64,000 nt of DNA from assembly GCA_963576475.1 (NCBI GenBank), contig OY754984.1, positions 16,683,775-16,747,774 of the forward strand, read 5' to 3'. Positions 1 to 10,973 of this stretch are shown in pieces. Positions within the stretch are counted from its first letter, which is position 1. Every line of letters begins with the position of its first letter. The notes below the pieces were generated by a model. The model did no database searches. It was not told the DNA's origin and saw only the letters and a list, made by a program, of their open reading frames with translations. The translations under genes were made by a program, and so were the position numbers. Source of the DNA: Molanna angustata (Eukaryota > Arthropoda > Insecta > Trichoptera > Molannidae).

Positions 1-1482
1 GCTGGTGAGGCGGCATAGAGGGGATGCAATACGAGAAAAGTCCTTGATGTGTCTTCTATAGTATGCACATAATCCAATGAACCCGCGAACCTGTTTGACA
101 GTTGAGGGCCTAGGGTAATTGACCATCACGTCAATCTTTTCGGGGTCGGTCCTGATGCCTTCTCGGTCGACTATGTGGCCGAGATACTTTAAGCTTTGTT
201 TGCAAAATTCAGATTTTGCTAACTTAATGGTTAGGTTGGCCTGTTTTAGTCTGTCACACACAGTTTTCAGTAGCTTGCAGTGTGACTGGAAGTCCGGGCT
301 GCATACCAGTATGTCATCAAGATATACAAAGACGTGGTCTCCCAAGTCTGTGAACAGTCCATCCATCATACGTTGCATTTCGGCCGGGATATTTTTTAGT
401 CCGAAAGGGGTAACCTTGAACTGGAACTGTCCTCGGCCTTCTACGAAGAAGGCGGTCTTTGGCTTGGATTCCTCGTCCAGTCTCATCTGCCAGAACCCGT
501 GGGAGAGGTCCAGGGCTGTGAGGAACTTAGTGTCGCGCAGATTGTCCAAGATGCGATGAATGTTGGGCAACCGGTAAGAGTCAGAGCGAGTGATCGAGTT
601 AAGGCGACGTGGATCAAGTACGAAGCGCCCAGAGCCGTCTTTCTTGGGAACAATGAAAACATTGTTCAACCAGGGGTTCCGCGCCGGCTCTATTACGTCG
701 AGTTTGATCATTTCATCCAGTTCTGCGATGAGTTGTTCGCGTCTTACGTGAGAAAGGGGATAAGTCTTTTGTTTAACCGGGGCGTGATCACCAGTGTCTA
801 TGATGTGGGAAACTAGGTCGGTGCGGCCTAGTCCCACCTTTTCATAAGCAATCTGGTCGAACTCTTGTTTGAGCAGATCCAGTTGTTTCAATTCTGCAAG
901 AGAAAGGTCGGCTGTAGAGTTTAGACAGGAAGGGGTCGACAGCGGTGAAATGTACAGGGGAGGCATGTTGATAGCATATAATGATGACACCTTATCTGGG
1001 AATAGGGTCGGGGTTAGTCCGGACTTCCTCAAGAAGGGTGCCCCCAAAATAAACCCTTCTGCAAGAGACGGAGCTACAAGAAATTCAACAAAGGTTGTTT
1101 GCTTATAAAATCTGAGGGGCAGCGTGAGGGAGCCCAGGATCGCATGGGGATGGCCGTCCGCTGTGTGAATGGAAGTGTCGCCCGGCACTAGGTCATAACC
1201 CAATTCGAGGAAATTCTTGTATAATGTGCCACCCAAAACATTAACTGCAGCTCCGCTGTCTAAGAGCGAACGGAAGGCGATGTTGTTGATTTTGAAGTGT
1301 AGGTATGGACGATCGTCTCGCGCATTCGTGATGGCTGATACATGTAGGTATTTAGTATTGTAGAAGAGTTTGACCGATCTCAACCAGTCCTCCCACTCTG
1401 TCTTTTGTTGAGAATGGGACGGTCTATAATAGGGCTGGGTGGTTATTCGTTTTTTGGCAACTTTTGGAGGAGAGGTGGGGGT
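1..1482 (-). CDS. pol: Ty3/gypsy pol (protease-reverse transcriptase), partial at left edge
   Basis: Read on the minus strand, the frame one base back from gag is open from a TAG at 1485-1483 to the window edge, about 494 codons without a stop. It carries a retropepsin-type aspartic protease with the motif LLDSGAAVNVLGG (about 1266-1228), then a reverse transcriptase with the fingers motif FIVPKKDGSGRFVLDPRRL, the palm motif LDLSHGFWQM (about 510-481) and the catalytic YLDDILVC box (about 321-301). The thumb/connection motif VRGFIGLCAYYRR lies near 85-50. RNase H and integrase should follow outside the window. There is no obvious ATG, so the product is presumably a Gag-Pol fusion made by -1 frameshifting at 1449-1455. 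The motifs place it in Ty3/gypsy (Metaviridae-type). No internal break is seen, so the element may be young. Confidence 0.9.
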
Positions 1483-2642
1483 CTAGAAACGTCTGGGAGG
1501 TTTCTGGGGGTTGTCGGAGGGTGACCTTGTGGGTCAGTTCTCTGGTACTTTTGAAAGCGGGGAGAGGTTCGTCTTCCGAGGGGATTCGCTCGTGACCGAT
1601 TAGGGCACAGTCTTGCAAAATGTCCGGTTCTTCCGCAGGAGTAGCATTTGGGACTGTACGGACGCGGTTCAGGGTTAGACAAGGAGGCTGCAGCCTTGGT
1701 GCGCCGGGGCCGGCGGGGGGAGGTAGGGGCAGTCTCGTCCTTGTGGCCAAGCGACATCTGTTCGAGTGTAAGACACAGTCGCTCCAGATCCAATACTGTC
1801 GTGGGTTGTGAGCCGATGATAATAGGGAGGAACTTCTTGTCGAGTCCTCTTTTGAAAACTTGAAGGAGCTCGTCCTCTGGCAAGGGTGAGGACAATGAGT
1901 TATTTTTGTTGATGATTCGGCAAATATAATCGGCCGCAGATTCAGAGACCTGCTGTCTAGAGGACCAAATTTCTAGCTTGATGTCGGTAGAGTAGGTTTG
2001 TGACTCAAAACGGTCGAGAAAGAGTTTCTTCAATGTGTTCCAGTCGCAGTTCTTTCTAGGGTTGGTTCGATAAAATAATAACGCCCGTCCTGCGAGAAAT
2101 TCAGGAATGATTGTGGACAATAAGTTGGTATTGAACCTACGGGAAGTAGCGATCTCTTCCAGGCGTACGAGGAATTCTCGGACGTCATTTGTTCCATCAA
2201 ACTTTGGGACAGACCACGTGGCGAAGTTTGTGTTTATAATTCCTCCAGGATCTCGATCGCCACGTGAGGTATAACTCGACGAGTTGGAGAGCGGAACGAC
2301 GGGGGATTGGGGCAACAAGGCGACAGTTCCTGGGGGAGGGGCGCTCTGGGTTCTGGAGCTCGATTCGGAACTGGATGAGAATGGGCGGGCTATTAGATCA
2401 TTCTCGGCGGTGTGGGAGCTCTCGGAAACCGACGCCAGTTCGGGGGCGTTCTCAAGTGAGTGGTACGCTACAGACCTACTGGGGATGGCTACGTTGTCTG
2501 TATTAAAGGGACGGGAGGCATTAAAAGCATTGGCCTGGGAACGCAAGGAGGCCAAATTGTCGGTAGGAACGATGTTTCTGTCGCGCAATGCTTTAGCAAG
2601 GGTTTTTGCATTTGCAAGGTTTATTCTCTCGATTAAATCCAT
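1443..2642 (-). CDS. gag: Ty3/gypsy Gag with one zinc knuckle
   Basis: A 399-residue ORF with an ATG at 2642. The first 140 residues are serine-rich and low in complexity. The central part (about 143-290, starting WSVPKFDGTNDVREFL) looks like a Retrotrans_gag capsid domain, with the typical FLAGRALLFYR and W..LK..FL.RFE segments. A CX2CX4HX4C zinc knuckle (CYSCGRTGHFARLCP) lies at residues 333-347, followed by a basic, proline-rich tail. It packages the element's RNA into particles. Its last codons overlap the pol frame by about 40 bases and contain the frameshift heptamer. The ORF is intact. Confidence 0.88.
   Translation of the reverse strand: MDLIERINLANAKTLAKALRDRNIVPTDNLASLRSQANAFNASRPFNTDNVAIPSRSVAYHSLENAPELASVSESSHTAENDLIARPFSSSSESSSRTQSAPPPGTVALLPQSPVVPLSNSSSYTSRGDRDPGGIINTNFATWSVPKFDGTNDVREFLVRLEEIATSRRFNTNLLSTIIPEFLAGRALLFYRTNPRKNCDWNTLKKLFLDRFESQTYSTDIKLEIWSSRQQVSESAADYICRIINKNNSLSSPLPEDELLQVFKRGLDKKFLPIIIGSQPTTVLDLERLCLTLEQMSLGHKDETAPTSPRRPRRTKAAASLSNPEPRPYSPKCYSCGRTGHFARLCPNRSRANPLGRRTSPRFQKYQRTDPQGHPPTTPRNLPDVSRPPPLLQKLPKNE
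1449..1455 (-). promoter_or_regulatory. Programmed -1 ribosomal frameshift site (A AAA AAC) between gag and pol
   Basis: In the gag frame the minus strand reads CCA AAA AAC GAA TAA, so the heptamer A AAA AAC sits in the correct X XXY YYZ phase two codons before the gag stop. The pol frame is open from 1482 onward and lies exactly -1 relative to gag. This is the classic arrangement for Gag-Pol made by simultaneous slippage. A downstream stimulatory structure was not established. Confidence 0.75.
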
Positions 2643-3192
2643 GACGTCGACTATTGCGAGACAACAGAGGAAACGAGGATTTCCGTTACGACGTGGTTAC
2701 AATATAAGAGGCTGTCAGAATAAAGGGGAAAAAATAAAACACAAAAGAACAAGCAGTTTCGAGTGAGGGTCCGCTCGCAGATCTCATTGAGCAGACTGTC
2801 ATCAAAGGACAAGTGTACGTGTCAATTGATGAGAGTCATAGCCCCACGTTGGTAAACGTCAGTGTAATGAAATGAGATATAATTCATTGTTATTTATAAA
2901 ATTAAATCCATACCAGATCTTTTGCTTCTGCTGGATCCACTATCGTCCGGCTAGGATACACGGTAGAGCATTTCTTTGATTCTCAGAGGGAATACAGGTG
3001 GATAATTGAGAAACAGCGAGCGTGACCAGAACAAAACTGTATATTCTTTTGTGTAAGAGAGACAAAATTTAATTAGAGATATAATGGTACATATGGGTTA
3101 GTGTGATATGAGTTAATGATGGTGATGTTTGATGATTAAGAATAGTCTTACTTTCTAGGGTGGCCAACTAATTAAAATAAACAGTGATCACT
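2643..3192 (-). other. Gypsy leader and probable 5' LTR region, boundaries unresolved
   Basis: This lies upstream of gag on the minus strand and ends at the target-site duplication of the neighbouring non-LTR element. By position it should contain the primer-binding site and 5' LTR of the gypsy element. No second LTR is in the window to compare with, and no clear TG...CA boundary plus primer-binding site could be fixed by eye. Confidence 0.4.
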
Positions 3193-3203
3193 ATTGTACA
3201 TTT
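3193..3203. repeat. Target-site duplication (left) of the 3.2-9.2 kb non-LTR element
   Basis: ATTGTACATTT here recurs at 9222-9232 on the other side of the element. The T run at 3201-3214 is the element's poly(A) tail on the minus strand, so the exact duplication/tail boundary is ambiguous by a few bases. Confidence 0.8.
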
Positions 3204-3303
3204 TTTTTTTTTTTCTATGCCCCTTCACCTCATGGAGGCGTTCTCAGGCAGTTACATATTCTATTACGCATCGACTTTATGCAGTTAGGTATTAAACGGA
3301 CAT

Positions 3304-6300
3304 TCACACAAAGATTTCATTATCGTTAATGAATTTTGAAAACAAACTTAAAGTTGCTTGGTTAATATTACATAGTAGAGTCTCCACTCTTGTTGGGAGA
3401 GGTTTAATTGAACCTATTTTATAGTAAAATTCTTTTGACGGGTATCTTTCACAGTTAAAAAATATGTGGTTGATTGTCTCCTCCTCCAACCCACAGTCGC
3501 AAGAGTCACTATCCACAACACCCAATCTGAACAAGTGACTCCTCGTACAACAGTGACCTATACGCAAACGGCAGATTGTCGATATCACATATTTGCTACA
3601 TTTTATTTCCTTGAACCAGGGAATCTTGGGAATTTCAGTTTGGATTGCAGCGTAGTGTCTTCCCTTAAATTTAGATGAGTTATTCCAAAGTTTATGCCAA
3701 TTAATATATAAATTCTGTTTTGGTATTAACAGTATATCTGAGGTCGGGATATAAAAATTATTGAGGCTATTATGCTGCTCAGAAGCTATTTTTGCTAAAA
3801 GATCAGCCTTTTCATTGCCTTCTATTCCACAGTGGCTCGGAATCCAAGCCAAAATGATTTGTTTATCATCAGAATTCAGTTCATACAAATGTTTTCGAAT
3901 ATTCAAACAAATTTCGTTATCTGGTGAGGAAAAAGGTGATGAATGGATATTTTGTAGAATACTTAAACAATCCGAGAAGATTAAAGTTTTTTTAGTGTTT
4001 TTCAATTTAGTTAATGCTAATGCTTCTAATATTGCAATGCTGTGAAAACAGAGCATTCCTTGTGTAAGGAAATCCTATGTTCTATCGACAGTTTTGCATT
4101 GTATACGGCAGCACCTGTGAATGGAGAAGACGGAGACTTTGAACCATCCGTGAAAAATAGATCCCAATCATGCCAATCAGAATCAATCAAATTTTTAAAA
4201 TGTGTATTTGCGTTGGGACTCTTTTCGATTCCAAAAGAGAACAATATATGGGGGTTAAATATACTAATTTTAAATTCAAAATTATACAGAGGCAAAATTT
4301 TATATTGATGACAATGTGGCAGTATTTCTTTTTGTGTTTGTAAACTATTCAATAACAGAGGTTTGTGTTTGTTATCAAGTTTATTTGTGATAATTAGTTC
4401 ATCTGATAACTGATTCAAAAGTTTTATCAGAGGGTGATATTTGATTGAATAACATTTAATAAGAAATTTATCAGCACATAGCTGTCTTCTCAAATTCAAT
4501 GGCGGGTCAACAGCTTCGAGCTGGAGTGCATTTATTGGCGACGACCTCATAGCTCCTGTTATTAGCCTAAGAGCTTGATTATGTATGCGGTCCATTCGGC
4601 CAATGTTCTTTTTCGAGGTAGGTTCAATTATGAAAGATGCATAGTCAAATTTACTTTTTATATATGCATTATAAAATTTTTTCTGTGTAATAGGATGACA
4701 CCCCCACCAAACTCGAGAAACAGCCCTCATCATGTTAAGACCGCTCTGAGCTTTAGAAATCAGAAGTTCAACATAATGTCTCCATGTCATTTTTGAATCA
4801 AATACAACACCGAGTAACTTAATCGAATCGTAGAAATGGATGTCCTGATTTTTTATTTGAATTTTAATGTGTGGAACTGATCGTTTCTTTGTGAATACTA
4901 TAGCTTTACTTTTGGATGGCCAGGAGGAGGATCGCGAACCACTTCTACGCCGGTGATGCTATAGGACTCATTGGTCCTGTTCAACACCGGACGCAGCCGC
5001 ACGTCGGACAACACAAATATCCCCTATCAAGCGAGTACAACCACTAACCCTAAGAGTCCGACCACATTCGTGGAGGCCCGTGAATCAAAGCAGGGGTTAC
5101 CCTCCCAGCAGCTCCACGAACAACAGACTGCCACAGGGAGCCTTCGCCACGCCCGTAGTACTTTCAGTTCTTCGATTTCCACTTTACTTTTGGATGGCGA
5201 TAGTTCTAGACCCTGTAAAAATAACCAAGAATATACGTGATTTACAGCTTCTGATATTATTCTCACAGCGTGTTTTATATCGCGGTTAGAGACGTACAGA
5301 AATATATCATCGGCAAAACATAGCATTTTAACACCGGACGGAAAATTCGTGTAAATATCGCTAATTAATATATTAAAAAGTAGAGGACTTAGAGAAGACC
5401 CCTGTGGTAGTCCCCTATGAATTACTCTGGTAATAGGCGTGGTGTCGTATGACTCGACAAATATTTCCCTTTTGATCAGTAGATTTAATATAAAAGAAGA
5501 AAGTTTTGTTGGAACCCCTATATTCAGGAGTCTTTTTTTTAATGATGGGAGAAAGACATGATCGTATGCACCATGTATATCCAGGCTCACTCCTACCAAA
5601 AACTCTCTCCTTAGACTAGCCATACTTATTTCAGTTGCCAGAATGGCAATACTCTCCAGAGTAGAATGTTTTTTTCTGAAACCGAATTGAAATTTGGAAA
5701 GGATTTGTTCACTTTCAACAATCTAATCTATTTTTGATCATTCGCTCCACAATTTTAAGGGGGGTTGACGACAATGTTATTGGACGATATGAAAGGCCAG
5801 AGTTTGGGTTGCATCCTGGCTTCAAGATGGGGATGATAAGTTGTTGCTTCCATTCATTCGGAATAAGGCCTGTACTGAAAAAAATATTGACCAATTCCAA
5901 AAAAAAAGTTTTAGAAAATTCACCCGATTTCTTAATGAAACTGTACGGTATATTATCTAGTCCTGGCGCTGTGTCCGACACAGACCCCAATGCTACGTTT
6001 AATTCTTGGGTTGTGAACGGGCTGTCTAGCCAATTGTCCTCCATCAAATTAAAACTAGGACTGTATTCATCAAAGGTTGGGACATACGAGGGAGATAGTT
6101 TATCAACAAATTCAGAAATACATGTATGAGAATCTAACTTAGAAAAAAATTGTTTGAAGTTGCATCGAAAACTTTTGATTGACTTCCAGACCTCCGTTGC
6201 GGGGGTTTCTGGTGATAGAGAATTACAAAATGTCTTCCAACCCTCTCGTTTTTTATTTCTTAGAGTTCTTTTGGTGATAGCTTGTGTTTTTTTAAAATTG

Positions 6301-7298
6301 AGAAAGTTTTCCATAGTCATATTAGCGTGATACTTTTTCATAGCTGCCTTTCTTAATCGAACCCATCTGTTGCACTCCTCATCCCACCAAGGTGCTGGCG
6401 CTGGTTTATTTTTATTAACTTTTTTACTTATTGGTATTGTTTCGTTGGCGGTTTCAATTATTTTTGTTGACCACTGTCTGTAACCATCTAAAACATTTTC
6501 ACTAGAAGGTGGAGGAAGATGTTTCATTTTTTCTTCGTTGATAACCGCAAATTTATCCCAATTGGCCTTACCCGTAATGTAGTGCGTCTTAGTTATTGAT
6601 TTGGGTCGTTTTGAAGAAGGAAATATATTATTAGATTTGATTATGATAGGGAAATGGTCACTTGAGTATGGATCGAGGCCAGCGGACCAAGTAAGAGATG
6701 AGACAAGTGATGGCGAGCATATGCTTAAATCAACTGCACTCTTGTTTTGACAAGGAGATGTAATACGTGTAGGGGAGCCGTCATTCAAAAAACATAAATT
6801 GTTATTATCTAAAAATTCTAATATATTTTTCCCTGATTGATTTGTAATGTCGCTACCCCAACTTGGAGAGTGACCATTGAAATCGCCTAACAAAATAATA
6901 GGTGGAGAAATTTGTTTTATAATGTTTGACCAAATGGTTTCGGAAAATAGGATATTCGGTGGAATATATATTGACAACACTGAGATAGTTTCAATGGATG
7001 CAGCCGTTATTTGAATGGAATCAGGTATGTTGGATATTTGTATAGGAGTGAACTTTAAGTTATTTTTAATGAGTAAAGCTGAACCTCCTCTACCATCAGC
7101 TCTATCATGTCGTATTATTTGAAAACCTGGTATGTGGAATGGGAGATCCTCTTTCAACCAAGTTTCTGAGATGGCTCCCACTGTTATTGATTCATTATTT
7201 AGAAGGTTTATTAATTCTGACTTATTCGCCTGGATGCTTCGGACATTCCACTGAAGGAATATTATACTATTTTTGTTAGCAATTGTCGTTTTGTTAGA
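3304..7298 (-). pseudogene. Element 1 ORF2: endonuclease-reverse transcriptase-RNase H, inactivated
   Basis: Order of domains: apurinic-type endonuclease (QWNVRS, SETW, GDFNGHSPSWGS, SSDHFPI), reverse transcriptase (SYRPITLSS, VSLDIHGAYDHV, RGLPQGSSLSP, catalytic FADD), RNase H (FFTDGSKSPSS, FSDCLSILQ, AWIPSHCGIEGNEKADLLAK) and a C-terminal Cys/His knuckle (GHCCTRSHL...CDCGLEEETINHIFFNC). Breaks: no in-frame ATG is visible in the open stretch from 7298 (an ATG at 7318 runs into a stop), a one-base-type frameshift near 5718 just before QFGFRKKHS, the 261-bp insertion at 4921-5181, and a frameshift near 4040 inside the RNase H domain. The remaining sequence is well preserved, so inactivation is fairly recent. 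The role is target-primed reverse transcription of the element RNA. Confidence 0.9.
4921..5181 (-). mobile_element. 261-bp retroposed insertion inside element 1 ORF2
   Basis: Flanked by the perfect 17-bp repeat CTTTACTTTTGGATGGC at 4904-4920 and 5182-5198, which is one copy of the ORF2 sequence duplicated on insertion. The insert is GC-rich compared with its surroundings and ends in a (CCT)n-like run on the minus strand (aggaggagg at 4922-4930), suggesting a retroposed SINE or a 5'-truncated non-LTR fragment on the minus strand. It has no recognisable coding domain. Confidence 0.75.
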
Positions 7299-7350
7299 TT
7301 ATTAATTTTAATATTCATCAGTGGGTCTGTAAAATAAATACGAAATAAAC

Positions 7351-8751
7351 CTACATTTTTGAATTTTCAGGATTGTTCAAAAGTAAGCGATTTAAGGGTT
7401 CTAATAGGTATGCAGCGTTTTGCGGTAACATGGGAATTTTAGATATCATTTCAATTAAAATATTAACTAGTGATTTCACCAATAAAGTATTATCATTATG
7501 TAAATTGTTCGACAAACTTGATACTGAGTTACAGTCTTCAGTACTCAACTGATGATTGATTGCACAACCATCTGGGAGAGAATGAGAATTTCCGTTCGGA
7601 TAAAATACTAGGGAGTTGTGAGCATTTTTATCATACCCTGCTTTTTGAGTTGACCTAGGTTTAACATTTTTATAAACAGTTTTAGTATACGATTGAGGTG
7701 CTTCCGTGTTTGACTTTTGTGTTAGGTGTTGACCCGTTGTTTCTGCATATGATTTTTTTGCTGGGGGGTAGAGTTTAGAGGCCTGGAAATACGAGAGACT
7801 TTCAGAAGCCATTGAGAATTTTATATTTTTTTGACGAATATATTCAGGGCAAGTAATACTCGATGCCATATGATCGCCTCTGCAGTTCGCACAAGTTGGT
7901 AGGTCTGGATCTTTTTTACATTCTACTGTTGAGTGGTGTTCTCCACAAATATTACAACGCGGTGATCCTTTACAGGCTATCTTGCGATGACCGTATCTGT
8001 AGCAGTTATAACACAGTGTCGTGGGATACGTATATAGCTCCACTTTAATGGCATTATAGAACATGTATATGAATTTGGGCAAAATTTGGCCCAAGAAAGT
8101 AATGACGACCGTGCGTGACGGGCGCCACTCCGGTTTCTCTCCAGATTTGTCTTTGTAGTTGAGTCGTCTAACCTTGATGGCCTTTATACCTTGACCCGAG
8201 GTAGAAATTAAATCTAATATTTCCTGTTCAGATAGTTCCGTGGAGATGCCTCTGACCAAACCGATTTTTGTTAGATTATAGGTAGGAATGAATGCCGTGT
8301 AGTTGTCGTTGGACAGTATGGAAATATTTTTAATAAAGTTATTAGCGTCTTGAAAAGTTTGGAATTCAAGGGCAGCTCTATACCTACCCTCTTTTTTTAG
8401 TGAACCATTTATAATTTTACAGACATTTCTGGTGTATAGGACTTTGCCCAGCTCTAATGGATTTATGGTTTTTTTATCCACTCGTTGTATGTGAACTATA
8501 TACGGGGCACGCGCATCTTTTTCGTAATACTTTTTTTCTATGGTGTTGGGAGGGGATAGGTCATCATTTTTTTGTATATCCTGAGACTTATCATCACACA
8601 CATCATTCATAGAAATTGAGGGCGACGCATGTTCAGAAGAAAGTTTCGGTTTTTTTGATAGAAGAATTAATGATTCCGAAGAAGAAGAATCTGAGTCATT
8701 TTTTCTTAATTTTGTACCTCCTCTTTTATCTGGAGGTTCGTTTTCCTCCAT
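7351..8751 (-). CDS. Element 1 ORF1: Gag-like nucleic-acid-binding protein with CCHC knuckles
   Basis: 466 residues, ATG at 8751, uninterrupted. The N-terminal ~70 residues are charged and serine-rich. The middle (about 80-235) resembles the conserved domain of jockey/X-element ORF1 proteins (the TKIGLVRGISTELSEQEI segment followed by KVRRLNYKDKSG). Three Cys/His knuckles follow: CYNCYRYGHRKIAC, CNICGEHHSTVEC and CANCRGDHMASSITC. Known role of the family: binds element RNA to form the ribonucleoprotein used in retrotransposition. It aligns motif by motif with the ORF1 at 20588-22024. Confidence 0.88.
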   Translation of the reverse strand: MEENEPPDKRGGTKLRKNDSDSSSSESLILLSKKPKLSSEHASPSISMNDVCDDKSQDIQKNDDLSPPNTIEKKYYEKDARAPYIVHIQRVDKKTINPLELGKVLYTRNVCKIINGSLKKEGRYRAALEFQTFQDANNFIKNISILSNDNYTAFIPTYNLTKIGLVRGISTELSEQEILDLISTSGQGIKAIKVRRLNYKDKSGEKPEWRPSRTVVITFLGQILPKFIYMFYNAIKVELYTYPTTLCYNCYRYGHRKIACKGSPRCNICGEHHSTVECKKDPDLPTCANCRGDHMASSITCPEYIRQKNIKFSMASESLSYFQASKLYPPAKKSYAETTGQHLTQKSNTEAPQSYTKTVYKNVKPRSTQKAGYDKNAHNSLVFYPNGNSHSLPDGCAINHQLSTEDCNSVSSLSNNLHNDNTLLVKSLVNILIEMISKIPMLPQNAAYLLEPLNRLLLNNPENSKM

Positions 8752-9221
8752 GATACAGGTTTATAATTAACACATATATAAATAACAAAAGAAAATATTA
8801 AATATTTACAGTAATTAGTACCTTAACCTATAAAACAATAAACGTAATACGTAATATAAAAAATGAGAAAAAAAGAATATCTATATATTATTTAATACAA
8901 ATAAAACGATCTAAATTCGCGAAAATAATACGAAAAAAAAACGAATAAGAAACTACATCAGCCCTGTGAGTAAACAAGAAAAAATATTAAATAAAAACAA
9001 ACGCCGGATAATTATCCGAATACACAGACAAAAAGTAGGTAGATAAATATAATGAATTATCTGATGGCCGGGTATGGACACGGCCGATATCTCGCCCCGC
9101 GCTATGCTGGGGGGGGACTCTTCTGCCTCAACTCGTCTCTTGAATGCACTTAACAAAAAATAATACACGCTACACTATCGAAGACCACGTCTCGTCGCCG
9201 CGGCGTCAACAACCGAACTGA
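8752..9221 (-). other. Element 1 5' UTR / internal promoter region
   Basis: Non-coding stretch between the ORF1 ATG and the 5' boundary set by the target-site duplication. It is mostly AT-rich, with a GC-rich patch at about 9060-9215. Elements of this type usually carry an internal promoter here, but no specific motif was confirmed. Confidence 0.5.
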
Positions 9222-9232
9222 TTGTACATTTA
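9222..9232. repeat. Target-site duplication (right) of element 1
   Basis: ATTGTACATTT, identical to 3193-3203. Confidence 0.8.
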
Positions 9233-9643
9233 TATGAGCCTTAAGTATTTGAATATTTCAAAAGTCAGTTCCAGATTAAATTTATTTTTCAGGCCGAAGG
9301 CCCAACACTGAGTAATTAAGGAATTTCTTTTTTTTTTTACCAAACTTAGTTCAAAGGGTATGTCGATATCAGTAATTCTAAGGACGATTCACGAAAAGGG
9401 GGGGTGCGAAAGTCAATGATCTCAAACCTTTAGTCCGACGGTGGGGAGAAATTGCCTTATCACGTACTCAACAAGGCCTGATGTTTCCAACCGTGATGGA
9501 GGTGAAGAAGAGAAGCGGCAGGGGCGATCTAATGTTGAAGGCGTTCCAGACTTTCTTTCATCAAGGGGAGAAGCCTAATCCGAGGTGATAACAAGGTAGT
9601 TGGCATACTGTCAGTTGTATACATCCCGTGTGGCAGACATAGG
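9233..9643. other. Unassigned non-coding stretch
   Basis: No ORF, repeat family or tRNA-like signal that I can name. It has a purine-rich patch at about 9480-9560 and leads straight into the 133-bp tandem repeat. Confidence 0.4.
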
Positions 9644-10973
9644 TGTTAACACTTCGTTATGTGTTCATACAACTACGCGAAGTCACTTTGAAGATTAATA
9701 AACATTACAAAACTGTCACGAAGTAAGTCTTGCGACCCTTTACTCAAAAGATAATGATCCTACGTAGCAGATTGCGGTGTTAACACTTCGCTATGCGTTC
9801 ATACAACTACGCCAAGACACTTGAAAATTAATGAAATTGAAAAACAGTCACGAAGTATGGCTTGCTACCATTTATTCAAAAGGTATTGCTCATACGCAGC
9901 AGATTGAGATGTTAACACTTCGTTATGTGTTCATACAACTACGCGAAGTCACTTTGAAAATTAATGAAATTGAAAAACAGTCACGAAGTATGGCTTGCTA
10001 CCATTTATTCAAAAGGTATTGCTCATACGCAGCAGATTGAGATGTTAACACTTCGTTATGTGTTCATACAACTACGCGAAGTCACTTTGAAAATTAATGA
10101 AATTGAAAAACTGTCACGAAGTATGGCTTGCTACCATTTATTCAAAAGGTATTGTTCATACGCAGCAGATTGAGATGTTAACACTTCGTTATGTGTTCAT
10201 ACAACTACGCGAAGTCACTTTGAAAATTAATGAAATTGAAAAACAGTCACGAAGTATGGCTTGCTACCATTTATTCAAAAGGTATTGTTCATACGCAGCA
10301 GATTGAGGTGTTAACACTTCGTTATGTGTTCATACAACTACGCGAAGTCACTTTGAAAATTAATGAAATTGAAAAACAGTCACGAAGTATGGCTTGCTAC
10401 CATTTATTCAAAAGGTATTGCTCATACGCAGCAGATTGAGATGTTAACACTTCGTTATGTGTTCATACAACTACGCGAAGTCACTTTGAAAATTAATGAA
10501 ATTGAAAAACTGTCACGAAGTATGGCTTGCTACCATTTATTCAAAAGGTATTGTTCATACGCAGCAGATTGAGATGTTAACACTTCGTTATGTGTTCATA
10601 CAACTACGCGAAGTCACTTTGAAAATTAATGAAATTGAAAAACTGTCACGAAGTATGGCTTGCTACCATTTATTCAAAAGGTATTGTTCATACGCAGCAG
10701 ATTGAGATGTTAACACTTCGTTATGTGTTCATACAACTACGCGAAGTCACTTTGAAAATTAATGAAATTGAAAAACAGTCACGAAGTATGGCTTGCTACC
10801 ATTTATTCAAAAGGTATTGTTCATACGCAGCAGATTGAGGTGTTAACACTTCGTTATGTGTTCATACAACTACGCGAAGTCACTTTTAAAATTAATGAAA
10901 TTAAAAAAAACTGTCTCGAAGTATGCCCGAAGTATGTGTTGCGATGTTGTTTTATACGCCTCCTTCACGCGTA
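9644..10973 (+). repeat. 133-bp tandem repeat, ten copies
   Basis: Units start with TGTTAACACTTCG at 9644, 9778, 9910, 10043, 10176, 10309, 10442, 10575, 10708 and 10841. The spacing is 133 bp for all internal units. The first two copies and the tail of the last are diverged, while the inner ones differ only at a few positions (for example AAACAG/AAACTG and TTGCTC/TTGTTC). Each unit has ACTTCG followed by two CGAAGT words, so it can fold into alternative short hairpins. Edge decay with a homogenised centre is typical of a minisatellite evolving by unequal exchange. Confidence 0.95.

Larger units (their letters stand above)
3204..9221 (-). mobile_element. Full-length but broken I/Jockey-type non-LTR retrotransposon (element 1)
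   Basis: About 6.0 kb on the minus strand, from a GC-rich 5' end near 9221 to a poly(A) tail (T run at 3201-3214), flanked by the 11-bp repeat ATTGTACATTT. It holds ORF1 (7351-8751), a damaged ORF2 (3304-7298) and a 261-bp secondary insertion. The layout and protein motifs match the intact element at 20323-25949, but the sequences clearly differ, so the two are different subfamilies of one clade. Confidence 0.88.

Noticed and set aside
119..1108. Plus-strand open frames of 79-146 codons at the left edge
   Set aside because: They are shadows of the intact minus-strand gypsy pol, which carries the protease and YLDD motifs.
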